Positions 40,563 to 51,085 are shown, numbered from the stretch's first letter. The stretch: 64,000 nucleotides of DNA from Agromyces cerinus subsp. cerinus (GCF_900142065.1 NZ_FSRJ01000002.1:248001-312000), one strand, 5' to 3'. The notes: generated from the sequence alone by a model not told the origin. Program-made: numbers and translations.

Positions 40563-42878
40563 TCAGCTCGCCCGCTCGAGCACTGCCCGGGTCGAGGCCT
40601 CGGGCCGGAGGTCGAGGCGGCGCAGCAGCTGCGCGTTCGCCGCGACGATGACGGTCGAGAGGCTCATCAGGATGGCACCGACCGACATCGGCAGCACGAA
40701 CCCGATCGGGGCGAGGATGCCCGCCGCGAGCGGCACCGAGACGAGGTTGTACCCGGCCGCCCACCACAGGTTCTGCGACATCTTGCGGTAGCTCGCCCGC
40801 GACAGCTCGATGACCGAGATCACCGAACGCGGGTCGCTCGACGCGAGGATCACGCCGGCCGAGGCGATCGCGACATCCGTGCCCGCGCCGATCGCGATGC
40901 CGACGTTCGCCTGCGCGAGCGCCGGGGCGTCGTTGACGCCGTCGCCGACCATCGCGACCGAGAGCCCCTCGTGCTGCAGCTCCTGCACCTTCGCGGCCTT
41001 GTCTTCGGGGCGCACGCCCGCGTAGACGCGGTCGATGCCGAGCTGCGCGGCGACCGTGCGGGCCACCGGCTCGGCGTCGCCCGTGATCATCACGACCTGC
41101 ACGCCGAGCGCGTGGAGCGCGTCGACCGCCTCCTTCGACTCGGGCCGGATCTCGTCGGCCAGCGCGATGGCGCCGGCCACCTCGCCGCCGACGAGCACGT
41201 GCAGCACCGTCGAGCCGGCTTCGGCCCAGGCGACGGATGCCGCGAGCGGCGCGAGGCCCTCGCGCTCGAGCATGCCGGGGCCGCCGACCTGCACGGCCCG
41301 GCCGTCGACCGCCGCGCGGACGCCGATCGCGGCCGAGGCCTCGAAGCCCTGCGCTGCGCGCGTCGTGAGACCGCGGTGGGCGGCATCGGCGACGATCGCC
41401 TTCGCGAGCGGGTGCTCCGAGTCGCCCTCGGCGGATGCCGCGAGCACGAGCACCTCGTCGAGGTCGTGACCGGGTGCGGCCGCGGCATCCGTCACGGCAG
41501 GCTCACCCTTCGTGAGGGTGCCGGTCTTGTCGAAGAGCACCGCGCCGACCGTGCGCATCGTCTCGAGCGCGAGGCGGTCGGTGACGAGCACGCCGCCCTT
41601 CGCCGCACGCTCGGTCGCGATCGAGACGACGAGCGGGATGGCGAGGCCGAGGGCGTGGGGGCAGGCGATCACGAGCACGGTGATCGTGCGGATCACGGCG
41701 TCGTCGGGGTCGCCGAGCAGCGTCCAGGCGATCGCGGTGATCACCGCGGCGCCGAGCGCGAACCAGAAGAGCCAGCCGGCGGCGCGGTCGGCGAGGCGCT
41801 GCGCACGCGAGGTCGAGGCCTGCGCCTGCGCGACGAGGCGCTGGATGCCCGCGAGGGCGGTGTCGTCGCCGACCGCGCCGACCCGCACGCGGATCGCGGT
41901 GTCGGTCGCGACCGTGCCGGCGACGACGTGCGCCCCGGGGCCGCGGGCGACCGTCGACGATTCACCCGTGATCATCGACTCGTCCATCGCGGCGGTGCCG
42001 TCGATGACCTCGCCGTCGGCGGGTACGCGGCCGCCGGGGCGCACGATGACGATGTCGCCGACCGAGAGCTCCGAGGGGGAGACGGTCTCGATTGCGAGGC
42101 TGCTGGTTGAGCCTGTCGAAACCCCGTTGGCCGAGCCCGTCGAGACCACCCGCTCGGCCTCGTCGGGCAGCAGGGCCGCGAGCGCGTCGAGGGCGCTCGA
42201 CGCCTGCATGATCGAGCGCATCTCGATCCAGTGGCCGAGCAGCATGATCACGATGAGGAGCGCGAGCTCCCACCAGAAGTCGAGGTGGTGGCTGAGCAGG
42301 CCGAGGCTCGCGCCGAGCGACGCGAAGTACGCGACCGTGATGGCGAGGCCGATGAGCAGCATCATGCCGGGCTTGCGCGCCTTCAGCTCCGACCAGGCGC
42401 CGGTGAGGAACGGCTTGCCGCCCCAGAAGTACATGACCGTGCCGAGCACCGGGGAGATCCAGGGGATCACGGGGTTGTCGGGCAGCGAGTAGCCGAGGAT
42501 CGAGGCGAACATCGGGCTGAATGCGATGGTCGGCACGGCGATCACGAGCATGATCCAGAACAGGCGGCGGAACTGGCCGACGTGGTCGCCGTGGCCGCCG
42601 TGCCCGCTCATGTCGTGGCCGGCGTGCGGGTCGTGCGCGCTCATGTCGTGCCCCGCGTGCGGATCCTGCGCCGTGTGCCTGCTCAGGTCGTGGCCCTGGT
42701 GACCGCTCATGTCGTGGCCGGCGTGCGGGTCGTGCGCGCTCATGTCGTGCCCCGCGTGCGGGTCGGGCGCAGTCGCCGCCGGCGCGTGCTGGTGCCCGGC
42801 GTCCTGCGCACTCGTGTCGTGCCCCGCGTGCCCGGCATGCTCGTCGTGTTCGTGTCGTCCGCCGTGAGTCGTGCTCAT
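40563..42878 (-). CDS. copB: CopB-type (P1B-3) copper-translocating P-type ATPase with His-rich N-terminus
   Basis: A 771-residue copper exporter. The first 100 residues are His/Met-rich, with four copies of DPHAGHDMS, likely binding Cu. The membrane motif is VIACPHALGLAIPLV; CPH instead of CPC marks the CopB (P1B-3) subtype. ESMITGESSTV (actuator), VLFDKTGTLTKGEP (phosphorylated Asp), DSEHPLAKAIV and AMVGDGVNDAPALAQANVGI are intact. Between the second and third membrane-helix pairs a 15-residue segment, VSTGSANGVSTGSTS, is encoded by two copies of the dispersed repeat, inserted in frame. GGAGGAAG precedes the ATG, and a CsoR-type box lies 36 bp upstream. Confidence 0.95.
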   Translation of the reverse strand: MSTTHGGRHEHDEHAGHAGHDTSAQDAGHQHAPAATAPDPHAGHDMSAHDPHAGHDMSGHQGHDLSRHTAQDPHAGHDMSAHDPHAGHDMSGHGGHGDHVGQFRRLFWIMLVIAVPTIAFSPMFASILGYSLPDNPVIPWISPVLGTVMYFWGGKPFLTGAWSELKARKPGMMLLIGLAITVAYFASLGASLGLLSHHLDFWWELALLIVIMLLGHWIEMRSIMQASSALDALAALLPDEAERVVSTGSANGVSTGSTSSLAIETVSPSELSVGDIVIVRPGGRVPADGEVIDGTAAMDESMITGESSTVARGPGAHVVAGTVATDTAIRVRVGAVGDDTALAGIQRLVAQAQASTSRAQRLADRAAGWLFWFALGAAVITAIAWTLLGDPDDAVIRTITVLVIACPHALGLAIPLVVSIATERAAKGGVLVTDRLALETMRTVGAVLFDKTGTLTKGEPAVTDAAAAPGHDLDEVLVLAASAEGDSEHPLAKAIVADAAHRGLTTRAAQGFEASAAIGVRAAVDGRAVQVGGPGMLEREGLAPLAASVAWAEAGSTVLHVLVGGEVAGAIALADEIRPESKEAVDALHALGVQVVMITGDAEPVARTVAAQLGIDRVYAGVRPEDKAAKVQELQHEGLSVAMVGDGVNDAPALAQANVGIAIGAGTDVAIASAGVILASSDPRSVISVIELSRASYRKMSQNLWWAAGYNLVSVPLAAGILAPIGFVLPMSVGAILMSLSTVIVAANAQLLRRLDLRPEASTRAVLERAS
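42105..42147. repeat. Dispersed repeat inserted in frame within copB
   Basis: GGTTGAGCCTGTCGAAACC (42105-42123) matches the intergenic repeat exactly. GGCCGAGCCCGTCGAGACC (42129-42147) is a degenerate second copy. On the copB strand they read VSTGSA-type peptides with no stop codon. Confidence 0.9.
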
Positions 42879-42913
42879 CGATCTTCCTCCGTCGTCAAGC
42901 TCGAGTCGAGCCT

Positions 42914-42930
42914 ATACCCCGAGGGGGTAT
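42914..42930 (-). promoter_or_regulatory. CsoR-type operator upstream of copB
   Basis: ATACCC-CGAGG-GGGTAT, the same 6-5-6 dyad as at 35901-35917, 36 bp before the copB start codon. It indicates that copB and copZ/DUF305 belong to one Cu(I)-responsive regulon although 6 kb apart. Confidence 0.85.
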
Positions 42931-43072
42931 CTGTCATCAGGTGGAAACGTCTGTTCGCCCGAACTATTCCCGGGCCGGAACGAACTGTTTCGACGGTAGC
43001 AGCGGATGTCGCGGGGTTCGCGGATCGAGAACAGGGGCGCGCGCGACATCCGCATCGTGCTGTGATGGCGGC

Positions 43073-44071
43073 ATGGAGATCCTGATCCTCGGCGGTACCC
43101 AGTGGCTCGGCCGTGAACTCGCCCGGGAGGCGCTGCGTCGCGGGCACGCCGTCACCTCGCTCGCGAGAGGGGAGGCGGGCGAGGCGGCCGAAGGCTCTGC
43201 CTTCGTGGCGGCCGATCGCGCGGAGCCCGGCGCCTACGACGCCGTCGCCGACCGAGAGTGGGACGCCGTCATCGACGTCACCAGGCAGCCCGGCTTCGCA
43301 CGTCACGCCGCCCACGACCTGGCGCCGCACGCCCGGCACTGGACCTTCGTCTCCTCGGGCAACGTCTACGCGTCCCAGAACGAACCCGGTGCCGACGAGT
43401 CGGCCGAGCTCATGCCGCCGCTCGAGGGCGACGAGTCGACCGCGGAGACGTACGGCGAGGCGAAGTCCGCCATCGAGGGGGCGTATCGCGACGCCCTCGG
43501 CGATCGGCTGCTCGTGGTCCGCCCCGGCCTCATCGTCGGACCCGGTGACCCGTCGGGCCGCGGCGGCTACTGGGTGGCACGCGCCGCTCGCAGCGACGAT
43601 CCGATGCTCGTGCCCGACATCCTCGACGACGCCGTGCAGGCGATCCACATCGACGATCTCGTGGCGTTCACGCTCGACGGGATCGATCGAGGGCTCGCCG
43701 GTGCGTACAACGCCGTCGGCGAGCGCACCACGTTCGGCGACTGGCTCGACCGCTCGCGTGCGATCGGCGGGCACGAGGGCGAGGTCGTCGCCGTCTCGCC
43801 GGAGTGGCTCGCCGAGCAGGGCGTCGCCGAGTGGTCGGGCCCCGAGTCGCTGCCGCTCTGGATCATCGACCCCGAGTGGAGCGCCTTCCTCGACCGTTCG
43901 AACGCCGCAGCGCTCGCTGCGGGCCTGCGCCTGCGCCCGCTCGACCGGTTGCTCCAGGAGATCCTCGAGTGGGAACGCAGTCAGGGGCTGGGTCGCGAGC
44001 GCGGCGCCGGGCTCAGCGCCGATCGCGAGCGCGAGCTGCTCGACGCGCTCCGCGGCTCGTCGATCGAGTAG
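43073..44071 (+). CDS. NAD-dependent epimerase/dehydratase (extended SDR)
   Basis: A 332-residue extended short-chain dehydrogenase-type protein. The N-terminal nucleotide motif is ILILGGTQWLGRELAREALR, FVSSGNVYA precedes the active site, and TYGEAKSAIEGAYRDAL supplies the Tyr-x-x-x-Lys pair (YGEAK). RPGLIVGPGDPSGRGGYWV and IHIDDLVAFTLDGIDRGLAG are typical of the epimerase family. The substrate is unknown; isoflavone-reductase-like or sugar-nucleotide activities are alternatives. The start codon follows TGTGAT by six bases. It lies just upstream of hutG with no evident link. Confidence 0.87.
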   Translation: MEILILGGTQWLGRELAREALRRGHAVTSLARGEAGEAAEGSAFVAADRAEPGAYDAVADREWDAVIDVTRQPGFARHAAHDLAPHARHWTFVSSGNVYASQNEPGADESAELMPPLEGDESTAETYGEAKSAIEGAYRDALGDRLLVVRPGLIVGPGDPSGRGGYWVARAARSDDPMLVPDILDDAVQAIHIDDLVAFTLDGIDRGLAGAYNAVGERTTFGDWLDRSRAIGGHEGEVVAVSPEWLAEQGVAEWSGPESLPLWIIDPEWSAFLDRSNAAALAAGLRLRPLDRLLQEILEWERSQGLGRERGAGLSADRERELLDALRGSSIE

Positions 44072-44081
44072 CGACGCGAGC

Positions 44082-44097
44082 GTCCGGTATCGCAGAC
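44082..44097 (+). promoter_or_regulatory. hut operator, copy 1 (upstream of hutG)
   Basis: GTCCGGTATCGCAGAC, ending 56 bp before the hutG start codon. It is one of three related 16-bp sites in front of hut genes, matching GTCYGGYATCSCAGAC. With a leaderless start (TAGCGT at 44141-44146), the centre falls near -63, a typical activator position. Confidence 0.8.
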
Positions 44098-44152
44098 ACG
44101 GGTATCGGCGGATGCCTCGGCCCGCGGCATCCGCCATTGCTAGCGTCTGACC

Positions 44153-45085
44153 ATGGGCACCGCTGCACTTCCGAACGATCCACTCTGGCCACGGGCCGGT
44201 GACTGGCCGTCGCTCGACGCGCTCGGCGCCGGGGCGCGGGCCGACCTCGCCCTGCTCGGGGTGCCGGCCCACAGCACCTCGCTCTCGCCGACCGGTGCCC
44301 ACGCGACGCCCGCGGCGATCCGCGCGGCGCTGCGCCGCTACAGCCCGACGATCATGGCCGACCGCGGCCGCCGCGGCGACGCGCGTTCGCTCGACGACCT
44401 CGTGTTCGCCGACGCGGGCGATGTCCGCGAACCCGACGGGCCTGAAGGCGAAGCGCGGGTTCGCGCTGCGGTCGCCGCTGCATCGGCCCGAGCAGGCACC
44501 GTCGTCGCGCTCGGCGGGGACAACTCGCTGACCTCGCCCGTCGCGCTCGGAGTCTGGGGCGAGCGGCTCGAGACGGCGGGGCTCATCACGCTCGACGCCC
44601 ACTACGACCTGCGCGACGGCGTCAGCAACGGCTCGCCCGTGCGCCGACTGCTCGAAGCGGGTCTCGACGGCCGCCGCATCGTGCAGATCGGCATCGCCGA
44701 CTTCGTCAACTCCCGCGAGTACGCCGACCGCGCCCGCGACGCCGGCATCACCGTCGTGCACCGCGACGAGCTGCATCGTCGCCCCATGTCCGACGTGTTC
44801 GCCGAGGCGCTCGAGCTCGCGGGCTCGGGCGGCGGCCCGATCCATGTCGATCTCGACGTCGACGTGTGCGACCGAGCGGTGGCTCCCGGCTGCCCCGCAT
44901 CGGTGCCGGGGGGCATCTCCGCATACGAGTTGCGGCAGGCGGCGCGGGCGGCAGGCGCCGACGCCCGGGTCGAGTCGGTCGACCTCGCCGAGGTCGACGC
45001 CACCGCAGATACCCCCGACGGTCGAACCGTGCGGCTCGCTGCGCTCTGCGTGCTGGAGGTCGCTGCGGGAATCGCCCTACGCTGA
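44153..45085 (+). CDS. hutG: Formimidoylglutamase (arginase/ureohydrolase family)
   Basis: A 310-residue Mn-dependent ureohydrolase, probably converting formiminoglutamate to glutamate and formamide in histidine breakdown. Metal-binding blocks: ALGGDNSLTSPVALGVW near residue 122, LITLDAHYDLRDG near 145 and IHVDLDVDVCDRAVAPGCPA near 230, followed by SVPGGISAYEL. Asn replaces the usual His in GGDH; similar substitutions exist in the hutG branch. The leaderless start lies 6 nt after TAGCGT, and the shared hut operator lies upstream. Agmatinase or guanidinobutyrase remain alternatives, but the operator and nearby hutUHI support HutG. A remnant of a second copy lies 0.6 kb downstream. Confidence 0.9.
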   Translation: MGTAALPNDPLWPRAGDWPSLDALGAGARADLALLGVPAHSTSLSPTGAHATPAAIRAALRRYSPTIMADRGRRGDARSLDDLVFADAGDVREPDGPEGEARVRAAVAAASARAGTVVALGGDNSLTSPVALGVWGERLETAGLITLDAHYDLRDGVSNGSPVRRLLEAGLDGRRIVQIGIADFVNSREYADRARDAGITVVHRDELHRRPMSDVFAEALELAGSGGGPIHVDLDVDVCDRAVAPGCPASVPGGISAYELRQAARAAGADARVESVDLAEVDATADTPDGRTVRLAALCVLEVAAGIALR

Positions 45086-45132
45086 CAGCGTGCCTCGATC
45101 GAGACGCACACGCTGAACACGGGAACGGAACC

Positions 45133-45624
45133 ATGAAGACACTCCTGCTGGTGCGGCACGCCAAGTCGAGCTGGGGCGACCAGACGCTTCCCGACCACGA
45201 GCGCCCCTTGAACCATCGCGGTCGGCGCGATGCGCCGAGGGTGGGTGCGCGACTGCGAGAGCGTGGCGTCGTTCCCGACATGATCGTGACGAGCACGGCG
45301 GTGCGCGCCCGTTCGACGGCGGAGATCCTCGCCCAGGCGCTCGACCTCGGATCCGGCCGGATCCTGGAGGACGACCGTCTCTACGGCGCCTCCCCGGAGG
45401 GCTTGCTCGACATCGTCCGGGCCCTCGACGATGAGTCGGCCACCGTCATGCTGGTCGGCCACAACCCCGAGATCGGCGAGCTCGCCTCCCGACTCTCGGA
45501 TGAGATCGCCGAGATGCCGACCTGCGCCGTCGCCGAGTTCCGCTTCGACGTCGCGGACTGGGCAGAGGTCGGCGCTGCCGCGCCGGTCGAGGTGCTGTTC
45601 GAGGCCCCTGCTCACGATCGGTGA
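45133..45624 (+). CDS. SixA-family histidine phosphatase, copy 1
   Basis: A 163-residue histidine phosphatase. LLLVRHAKSSWGDQTLPDHE has the catalytic RHxK pattern, and VMLVGHNPEIGELASRLSDE has the second catalytic His. The third feature, DMIVTSTAVRARSTAEILAQ, is also typical. SixA proteins dephosphorylate His phosphocarriers or small phosphoesters; the substrate here is unknown. The gene begins 48 bp after hutG. A paralogue follows 225 bp downstream as part of a tandem duplication. Confidence 0.9.
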   Translation: MKTLLLVRHAKSSWGDQTLPDHERPLNHRGRRDAPRVGARLRERGVVPDMIVTSTAVRARSTAEILAQALDLGSGRILEDDRLYGASPEGLLDIVRALDDESATVMLVGHNPEIGELASRLSDEIAEMPTCAVAEFRFDVADWAEVGAAAPVEVLFEAPAHDR

Positions 45625-45682
45625 CGGCACGCCCGCCGGTGGCGCGTGCGGTGACGACTGACGATCACTGCGGGGATCGGGT

Positions 45683-45808
45683 GGTGGCATCTCGGCGTTC
45701 GTCGACCTCGCCGACGTCGATGCCACCCCGGATGCGCCGGACGGGCGTACCGTACGACTGGCGGCATTCTGCATGCTGGAGGTCGCCGCGGGCATCGCCC
45801 TGCACTGA
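45683..45808 (+). pseudogene. Remnant of a second hutG (3' end only)
   Basis: In frame from 45683 the sequence reads GGISAF, then VDLADVDATPDAPDGRTVRL and AAFCMLEVAAGIALH before a TGA. The C-terminus of intact hutG reads GGISAY...VDLAEVDATADTPDGRTVRL, AALCVLEVAAGIALR. Seventeen residues between the two blocks are missing and there is no start codon. It lies between the two SixA genes exactly as hutG's own 3' end precedes the first, so it is debris from a tandem duplication of [hutG 3' end + sixA]. Confidence 0.88.
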
Positions 45809-45848
45809 GCAGGGCATGCGCGAGACCGACCCGACGGAAGGACGCACC

Positions 45849-46376
45849 GTGAAGACCCTCGTGCTCATGCGCCACGCGAAGTCGAGCTGGGACTCGCCAG
45901 GTCTCGTCGATCACGACCGCCCGCTGAACGATCTCGGCCGGCAGGATGCGCCGCGCATGGGCAGACGACTCCTCGAGCGCGGCATCGAGCCCGACGTGAT
46001 CATCACGAGCACCGCGGAGCGCGCACGGTCGACGGCGGCGCTGGTCGCCGGTGAACTCGGCACCCCGGCCCGCCGCATCATCGCCGACGAGCGCCTCTAC
46101 GCCGCGTCCGTCGAGACGATGCTCCGCGTCATCCGCTCGCTCGACGACCGACTCGCGGTCGCGATGCTCGTCGGTCACAACCCCGAGATGACCGAACTCG
46201 CGACCCGGTTCTCGAAGACCGCGGAGGCGATGTCGACGGCGGCCGTCGCCGTCTTCACCTTCGAGGCGGCATCGTGGGCCGACGTGCGCGCCGCGACGAG
46301 CACGGGCAACGTCGCCGCACCGCCGATCGGGGTGACGTTCGACGCACCCGACCGTTCGCACGACCGGAACCGGTGA
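45849..46376 (+). CDS. SixA-family histidine phosphatase, copy 2
   Basis: A 175-residue paralogue of the preceding SixA. It has VLMRHAKSSWDSPGLVDHDR, PDVIITSTAERARSTAALVA and AMLVGHNPEMTELATRFSKT, so the catalytic residues are intact. The two copies have diverged widely (roughly half the residues by eye), with distinct C-terminal tails, so the duplication is old. The GTG start follows GGAAGGA. It may have acquired a separate substrate. Confidence 0.9.
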   Translation: MKTLVLMRHAKSSWDSPGLVDHDRPLNDLGRQDAPRMGRRLLERGIEPDVIITSTAERARSTAALVAGELGTPARRIIADERLYAASVETMLRVIRSLDDRLAVAMLVGHNPEMTELATRFSKTAEAMSTAAVAVFTFEAASWADVRAATSTGNVAAPPIGVTFDAPDRSHDRNR

Positions 46377-46425
46377 CAGCAGCCCCCGGCGTCACTAGTG
46401 TCGATGCCAACGGGAGGAGAACGAG

Positions 46426-47016
46426 ATGTCGTTCATCACCAGGGGGTTCAGCGGGTGCAGTCGTGAGCGCGACGAACGGCTGCCACCCGGTCAGACCCTC
46501 GTGCAGGACTTCCCGGTGCTCTCTGCGGGGCCCACGCCCGAAGTCGACACTGCCGAGTGGGAGTTCACGATCCGCACCGAGTCGAGCGTGCACCGCTGGA
46601 ACTGGGACGAGTTCACCTCCCTCGCGATCGACGACGTCGACACCGACATCCACTGCGTCACGCACTGGTCGAAGCTCGGCACGAGCTGGCGCGGCGTCTC
46701 GCTCGACACGCTCTTCGAGCAGGTCGAGACCGAGCAGGAGTACGTCATGGCGCACAGCTACGGCGGCTACACGACGAACGTGCCGCTCGACGAGCTGCTC
46801 GACGGCAAGGCATGGGTCGCGTTCGAGTTCGACGGCGAGCCGCTCGAGCCCGAGCACGGCGGGCCTGCACGGCTGCTCGTGCCGCATCTCTACTTCTGGA
46901 AGAGCGCCAAATGGGTTCGCGGCCTCGTGATGATGGAGCAGGACGAGCCCGGATTCTGGGAGCAGAACGGCTACCACCTCCACGGGGATCCGTGGACGGA
47001 GGAGCGCTACTGGTGA
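46426..47016 (+). CDS. Sulfite oxidase-like molybdopterin oxidoreductase
   Basis: A 196-residue molybdopterin-binding oxidoreductase of the short sulfite oxidase (YedY/YuiH-like) class. IHCVTHWSKLGTSWRGVSLD holds the Cys that would ligate Mo. AHSYGGYTTNVPLDELLDGK and GGPARLLVPHLYFWKSAKWV are conserved in the family. There is no Tat signal, so it is cytoplasmic, unlike YedY. GGGAGGAG precedes the ATG. It forms a tight operon with a ferredoxin-reductase-like gene (GTGA overlap) and a DUF6510 gene, implying electron transfer from NAD(P)H through the reductase. Substrate unknown. Confidence 0.92.
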   Translation: MSFITRGFSGCSRERDERLPPGQTLVQDFPVLSAGPTPEVDTAEWEFTIRTESSVHRWNWDEFTSLAIDDVDTDIHCVTHWSKLGTSWRGVSLDTLFEQVETEQEYVMAHSYGGYTTNVPLDELLDGKAWVAFEFDGEPLEPEHGGPARLLVPHLYFWKSAKWVRGLVMMEQDEPGFWEQNGYHLHGDPWTEERYW

Positions 47017-47828
47017 GCGACGCCGCGACCGGAACGACGGCACCGGCGCCTGCGCCGAGCGCCGCGCTGCTCGCCGTGCCGCGCTCCGGCTGGCATGTCG
47101 CGACCGTGGCCTCGACACGTCGCGAGACGCCGAACGCCTCGCGCATCGAACTCGAGGTCGACGGATGGCCCGGCAACGCCGCCGGCCAGCATCTCGACGT
47201 TCGCCTCACCGCGCCCGACGGCTACACCGCGACCCGTTCGTACTCCATCGCGTCGTCGGGCGCGGGCACGCGCGTGACCATCGCCGTCGACAAGCTGCCC
47301 GACGGCGAGGTCTCGCCCTACCTCGTCGACGAGGTGCGGGCCGGGGACATGCTCGAGGTGCACGGGCCGCTCGGTGCGTTCTTCGTGTGGGCGCCGGATG
47401 CCGCGGACGCCGCCGCGGCCGGCGAGGCCCGCCCGGTGCAGCTCATCGCCGGGGGCTCGGGTGTCGTGCCGCTCTACGCCATGGCCGAGGCGCACGGCGC
47501 CGCACACGACCTCACGTCGTTCCGGCTGCTCTACTCGGTGCGCAGCCCCGACGACGTCTACTTCGCCGACGAGCTGCGGCGCCTCGCCGAGGCATCCGCA
47601 GCACTGCAGCTCGACCTCGTCTACACGCGCCGCTCGCCCGCAGGGTGGCCGACGCCGCCGGCGCGCATCACGCGAGAGGTGCTGGAGGCGGCCGTGATCC
47701 CCGCCGCTGAGCGGCCGCGCGTCTTCGTCTGCGGGTCGACGGGCTTCGTCGAGCGCGTCGCCGACTGGCTCGTCGAACTCGGACACGACGCGCGATCGAT
47801 CCGCACCGAGCGATACGGAGGCACGTGA
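47013..47828 (+). CDS. FAD/NAD-binding oxidoreductase (ferredoxin reductase-like)
   Basis: A 271-residue FNR-fold reductase. ATRSYSIASSG is the FAD-binding RxYS motif near residue 77. LIAGGSGVVPLYAMAEA is the NAD-binding start, and PRVFVCGSTGFVERVADWLV is the C-terminal CGS motif. There is no 2Fe-2S domain, so it passes electrons directly or through another carrier. The GTG start overlaps the molybdoenzyme stop, and the stop overlaps the next start (TGATG). It is the probable electron partner of the molybdoenzyme. Confidence 0.92.
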   Translation: MSDAATGTTAPAPAPSAALLAVPRSGWHVATVASTRRETPNASRIELEVDGWPGNAAGQHLDVRLTAPDGYTATRSYSIASSGAGTRVTIAVDKLPDGEVSPYLVDEVRAGDMLEVHGPLGAFFVWAPDAADAAAAGEARPVQLIAGGSGVVPLYAMAEAHGAAHDLTSFRLLYSVRSPDDVYFADELRRLAEASAALQLDLVYTRRSPAGWPTPPARITREVLEAAVIPAAERPRVFVCGSTGFVERVADWLVELGHDARSIRTERYGGT

Positions 47829-48085
47829 TGCAGCACGTCGACGGCAACGCCCTGGCCGGCCCGCTCGCCGAGTTCTTCAGCTTCGACCTGACCACCGCGA
47901 TCGCGCGGTGCAGCGGCTGCGGTGCCGTCGGCGAGCTCGCCCGAACGATGGTCTATCGCAGCGGCGCCGGCACCGTCGTGCGCTGCAGCGAGTGCGACCA
48001 GGTGCTCGCCACCCTCGTCGAGACGGCCGACCGCGCGTGGATCGGGCTCAGCGGCATCAGCGCGATCGAAGTTCCGCGCGGCTGA
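47828..48085 (+). CDS. DUF6510 zinc-ribbon protein
   Basis: An 85-residue protein with two CxxC knuckles, RCSGCGAVGE and RCSECDQVLATLV, forming a zinc ribbon. It begins MQHVDGNALAGPLAEFFSFD after an ATG overlapping the reductase stop. DUF6510 genes regularly accompany sulfite oxidase-like/reductase pairs in actinobacteria (from memory). A maturation or assembly role is a guess. Confidence 0.88.
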   Translation: MQHVDGNALAGPLAEFFSFDLTTAIARCSGCGAVGELARTMVYRSGAGTVVRCSECDQVLATLVETADRAWIGLSGISAIEVPRG

Positions 48086-48110
48086 GCGTCCGCGAGCGGA
48101 TGCCTCGGTC

Positions 48111-49405
48111 TCACGCCCCTGCGACGACCGCGCCGTCCTTCCAGACGCGCCCGATGAGCGGGACACCCGGCCGGTAGGCGAGGTGCACGTGGCTCGGCGC
48201 CGAGAGTTCGACGAGGTCGGCGCGCATGCCGGGGCGGATCGCGCCGACGTCCGTTCGCCGGAGCGCCGCTGCGCCGCCCGCCGTCGACGCCCAGAGCGCC
48301 TCGGCCGGGGTCATGCCCATGTCGCGCACGGCGACGGCGATGCAGAACGGCAGCGAGCTCGTGAAGCTCGAGCCCGGGTTGCAGTCGCTCGCGAGGGCGA
48401 CCGCGACCCCGGCGTCGATGAGCCGGCGCGCATCGGGATACGGCTGGCGGGTCGAGAACTCGACGCCCGGCAGGAGCGTCGCGACCGTGTCGGATGACGC
48501 GAGCGCCGCGACATCCGCATCGCTCAGGTAGGTGCAGTGGTCGACCGAGGCGGCGCCGAGCTCGACCGCGAGCTGCACGCCGGGTCCCTCGCCGAGCTGG
48601 TTGCCGTGCACCCGCACGCCGAGCCCCGCGGCGGCGCCGGCCGCGAGCACGCGCCGCGACTGCTCGGCGGTGAACGCGCCGCGCTCGCAGAACGCGTCGA
48701 CCCAGCGCGAGTGCGGCGCGCAGGCGTCGAGCATCTCGCCGACGACGAGGTCGACGTAGGCCTCGGCGGCACGATCGGCGTCGCCGCCGAACGCCGGGTC
48801 CTCGCGGAACTCGAACGGCACGACGTGGGCGCCGAGGAAGGTGACCTCGGAGGTGACCTCGCGGGCGAGCCGCACCAGTCGCTCCTCGTCGGCGACCGAG
48901 AGGCCGTAGCCCGACTTGATCTCGAACGTCGTGGTGCCCTGGCCATGCAGTTCGGCCACGAAGCCGGCCAGCCGTGTCCGCAGCTCGTCGTCGCTCGCGG
49001 CGCGCGTGGCCGCGACGGTCGAGCGGATGCCGCCGGCCTCGTACCGCTGCCCGGCCATGCGTGCGGCGAACTCCGCGGCGCGGTCGCCGCCGAAGACGAG
49101 GTGCGAGTGGCTGTCGACGAAGCCGGGGATCACGGCGCGGCCGCCGGCGTCGACGACCTCGACCTCGGCGTCCCAGATGGAACGGTGCTCGTCGCCCTCG
49201 CGGCGGTCCTCGCGTTCGGCCCGGTGGTCGAGGTGCTCGTCGGCGTGCGTCGCACTGCCGACCCACGCGATGCGGCCGTCTTCGACGAGCACGGCGGCGT
49301 CGCGCACGATGCCGAGCGGGCCGGCCTCGCGATCGGGCGACGGGTCGTTCGTGACGAGCTCGCCGATGCCGGTCAGCAGCATGCGCCCCGCGGCGCCCCC
49401 GTCGC

Positions 49406-49409
<4 letters not shown>
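48111..49409 (-). CDS. hutI: Imidazolonepropionase
   Basis: Amidohydrolase opening the imidazolone ring to formiminoglutamate, the third step of histidine breakdown; 432 residues. [20 protein letters not shown] near residue 95 carries the HxH metal pair. [52 protein letters not shown] and [19 protein letters not shown] follow in the family order. A charged insertion, [20 protein letters not shown], near residue 60 is longer than in most homologues. The start overlaps the hutU stop (ATGA). Confidence 0.95.

Positions 49410-51085
<1,676 letters not shown>

Noticed and set aside
45621..46376. An N-terminally extended SixA copy 2 starting at 45621
   Set aside because: The extension overlaps the hutG remnant in another frame and has atypical composition. 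GGAAGGA precedes the GTG at 45849, which gives the normal MKTLVLMRHAK start.
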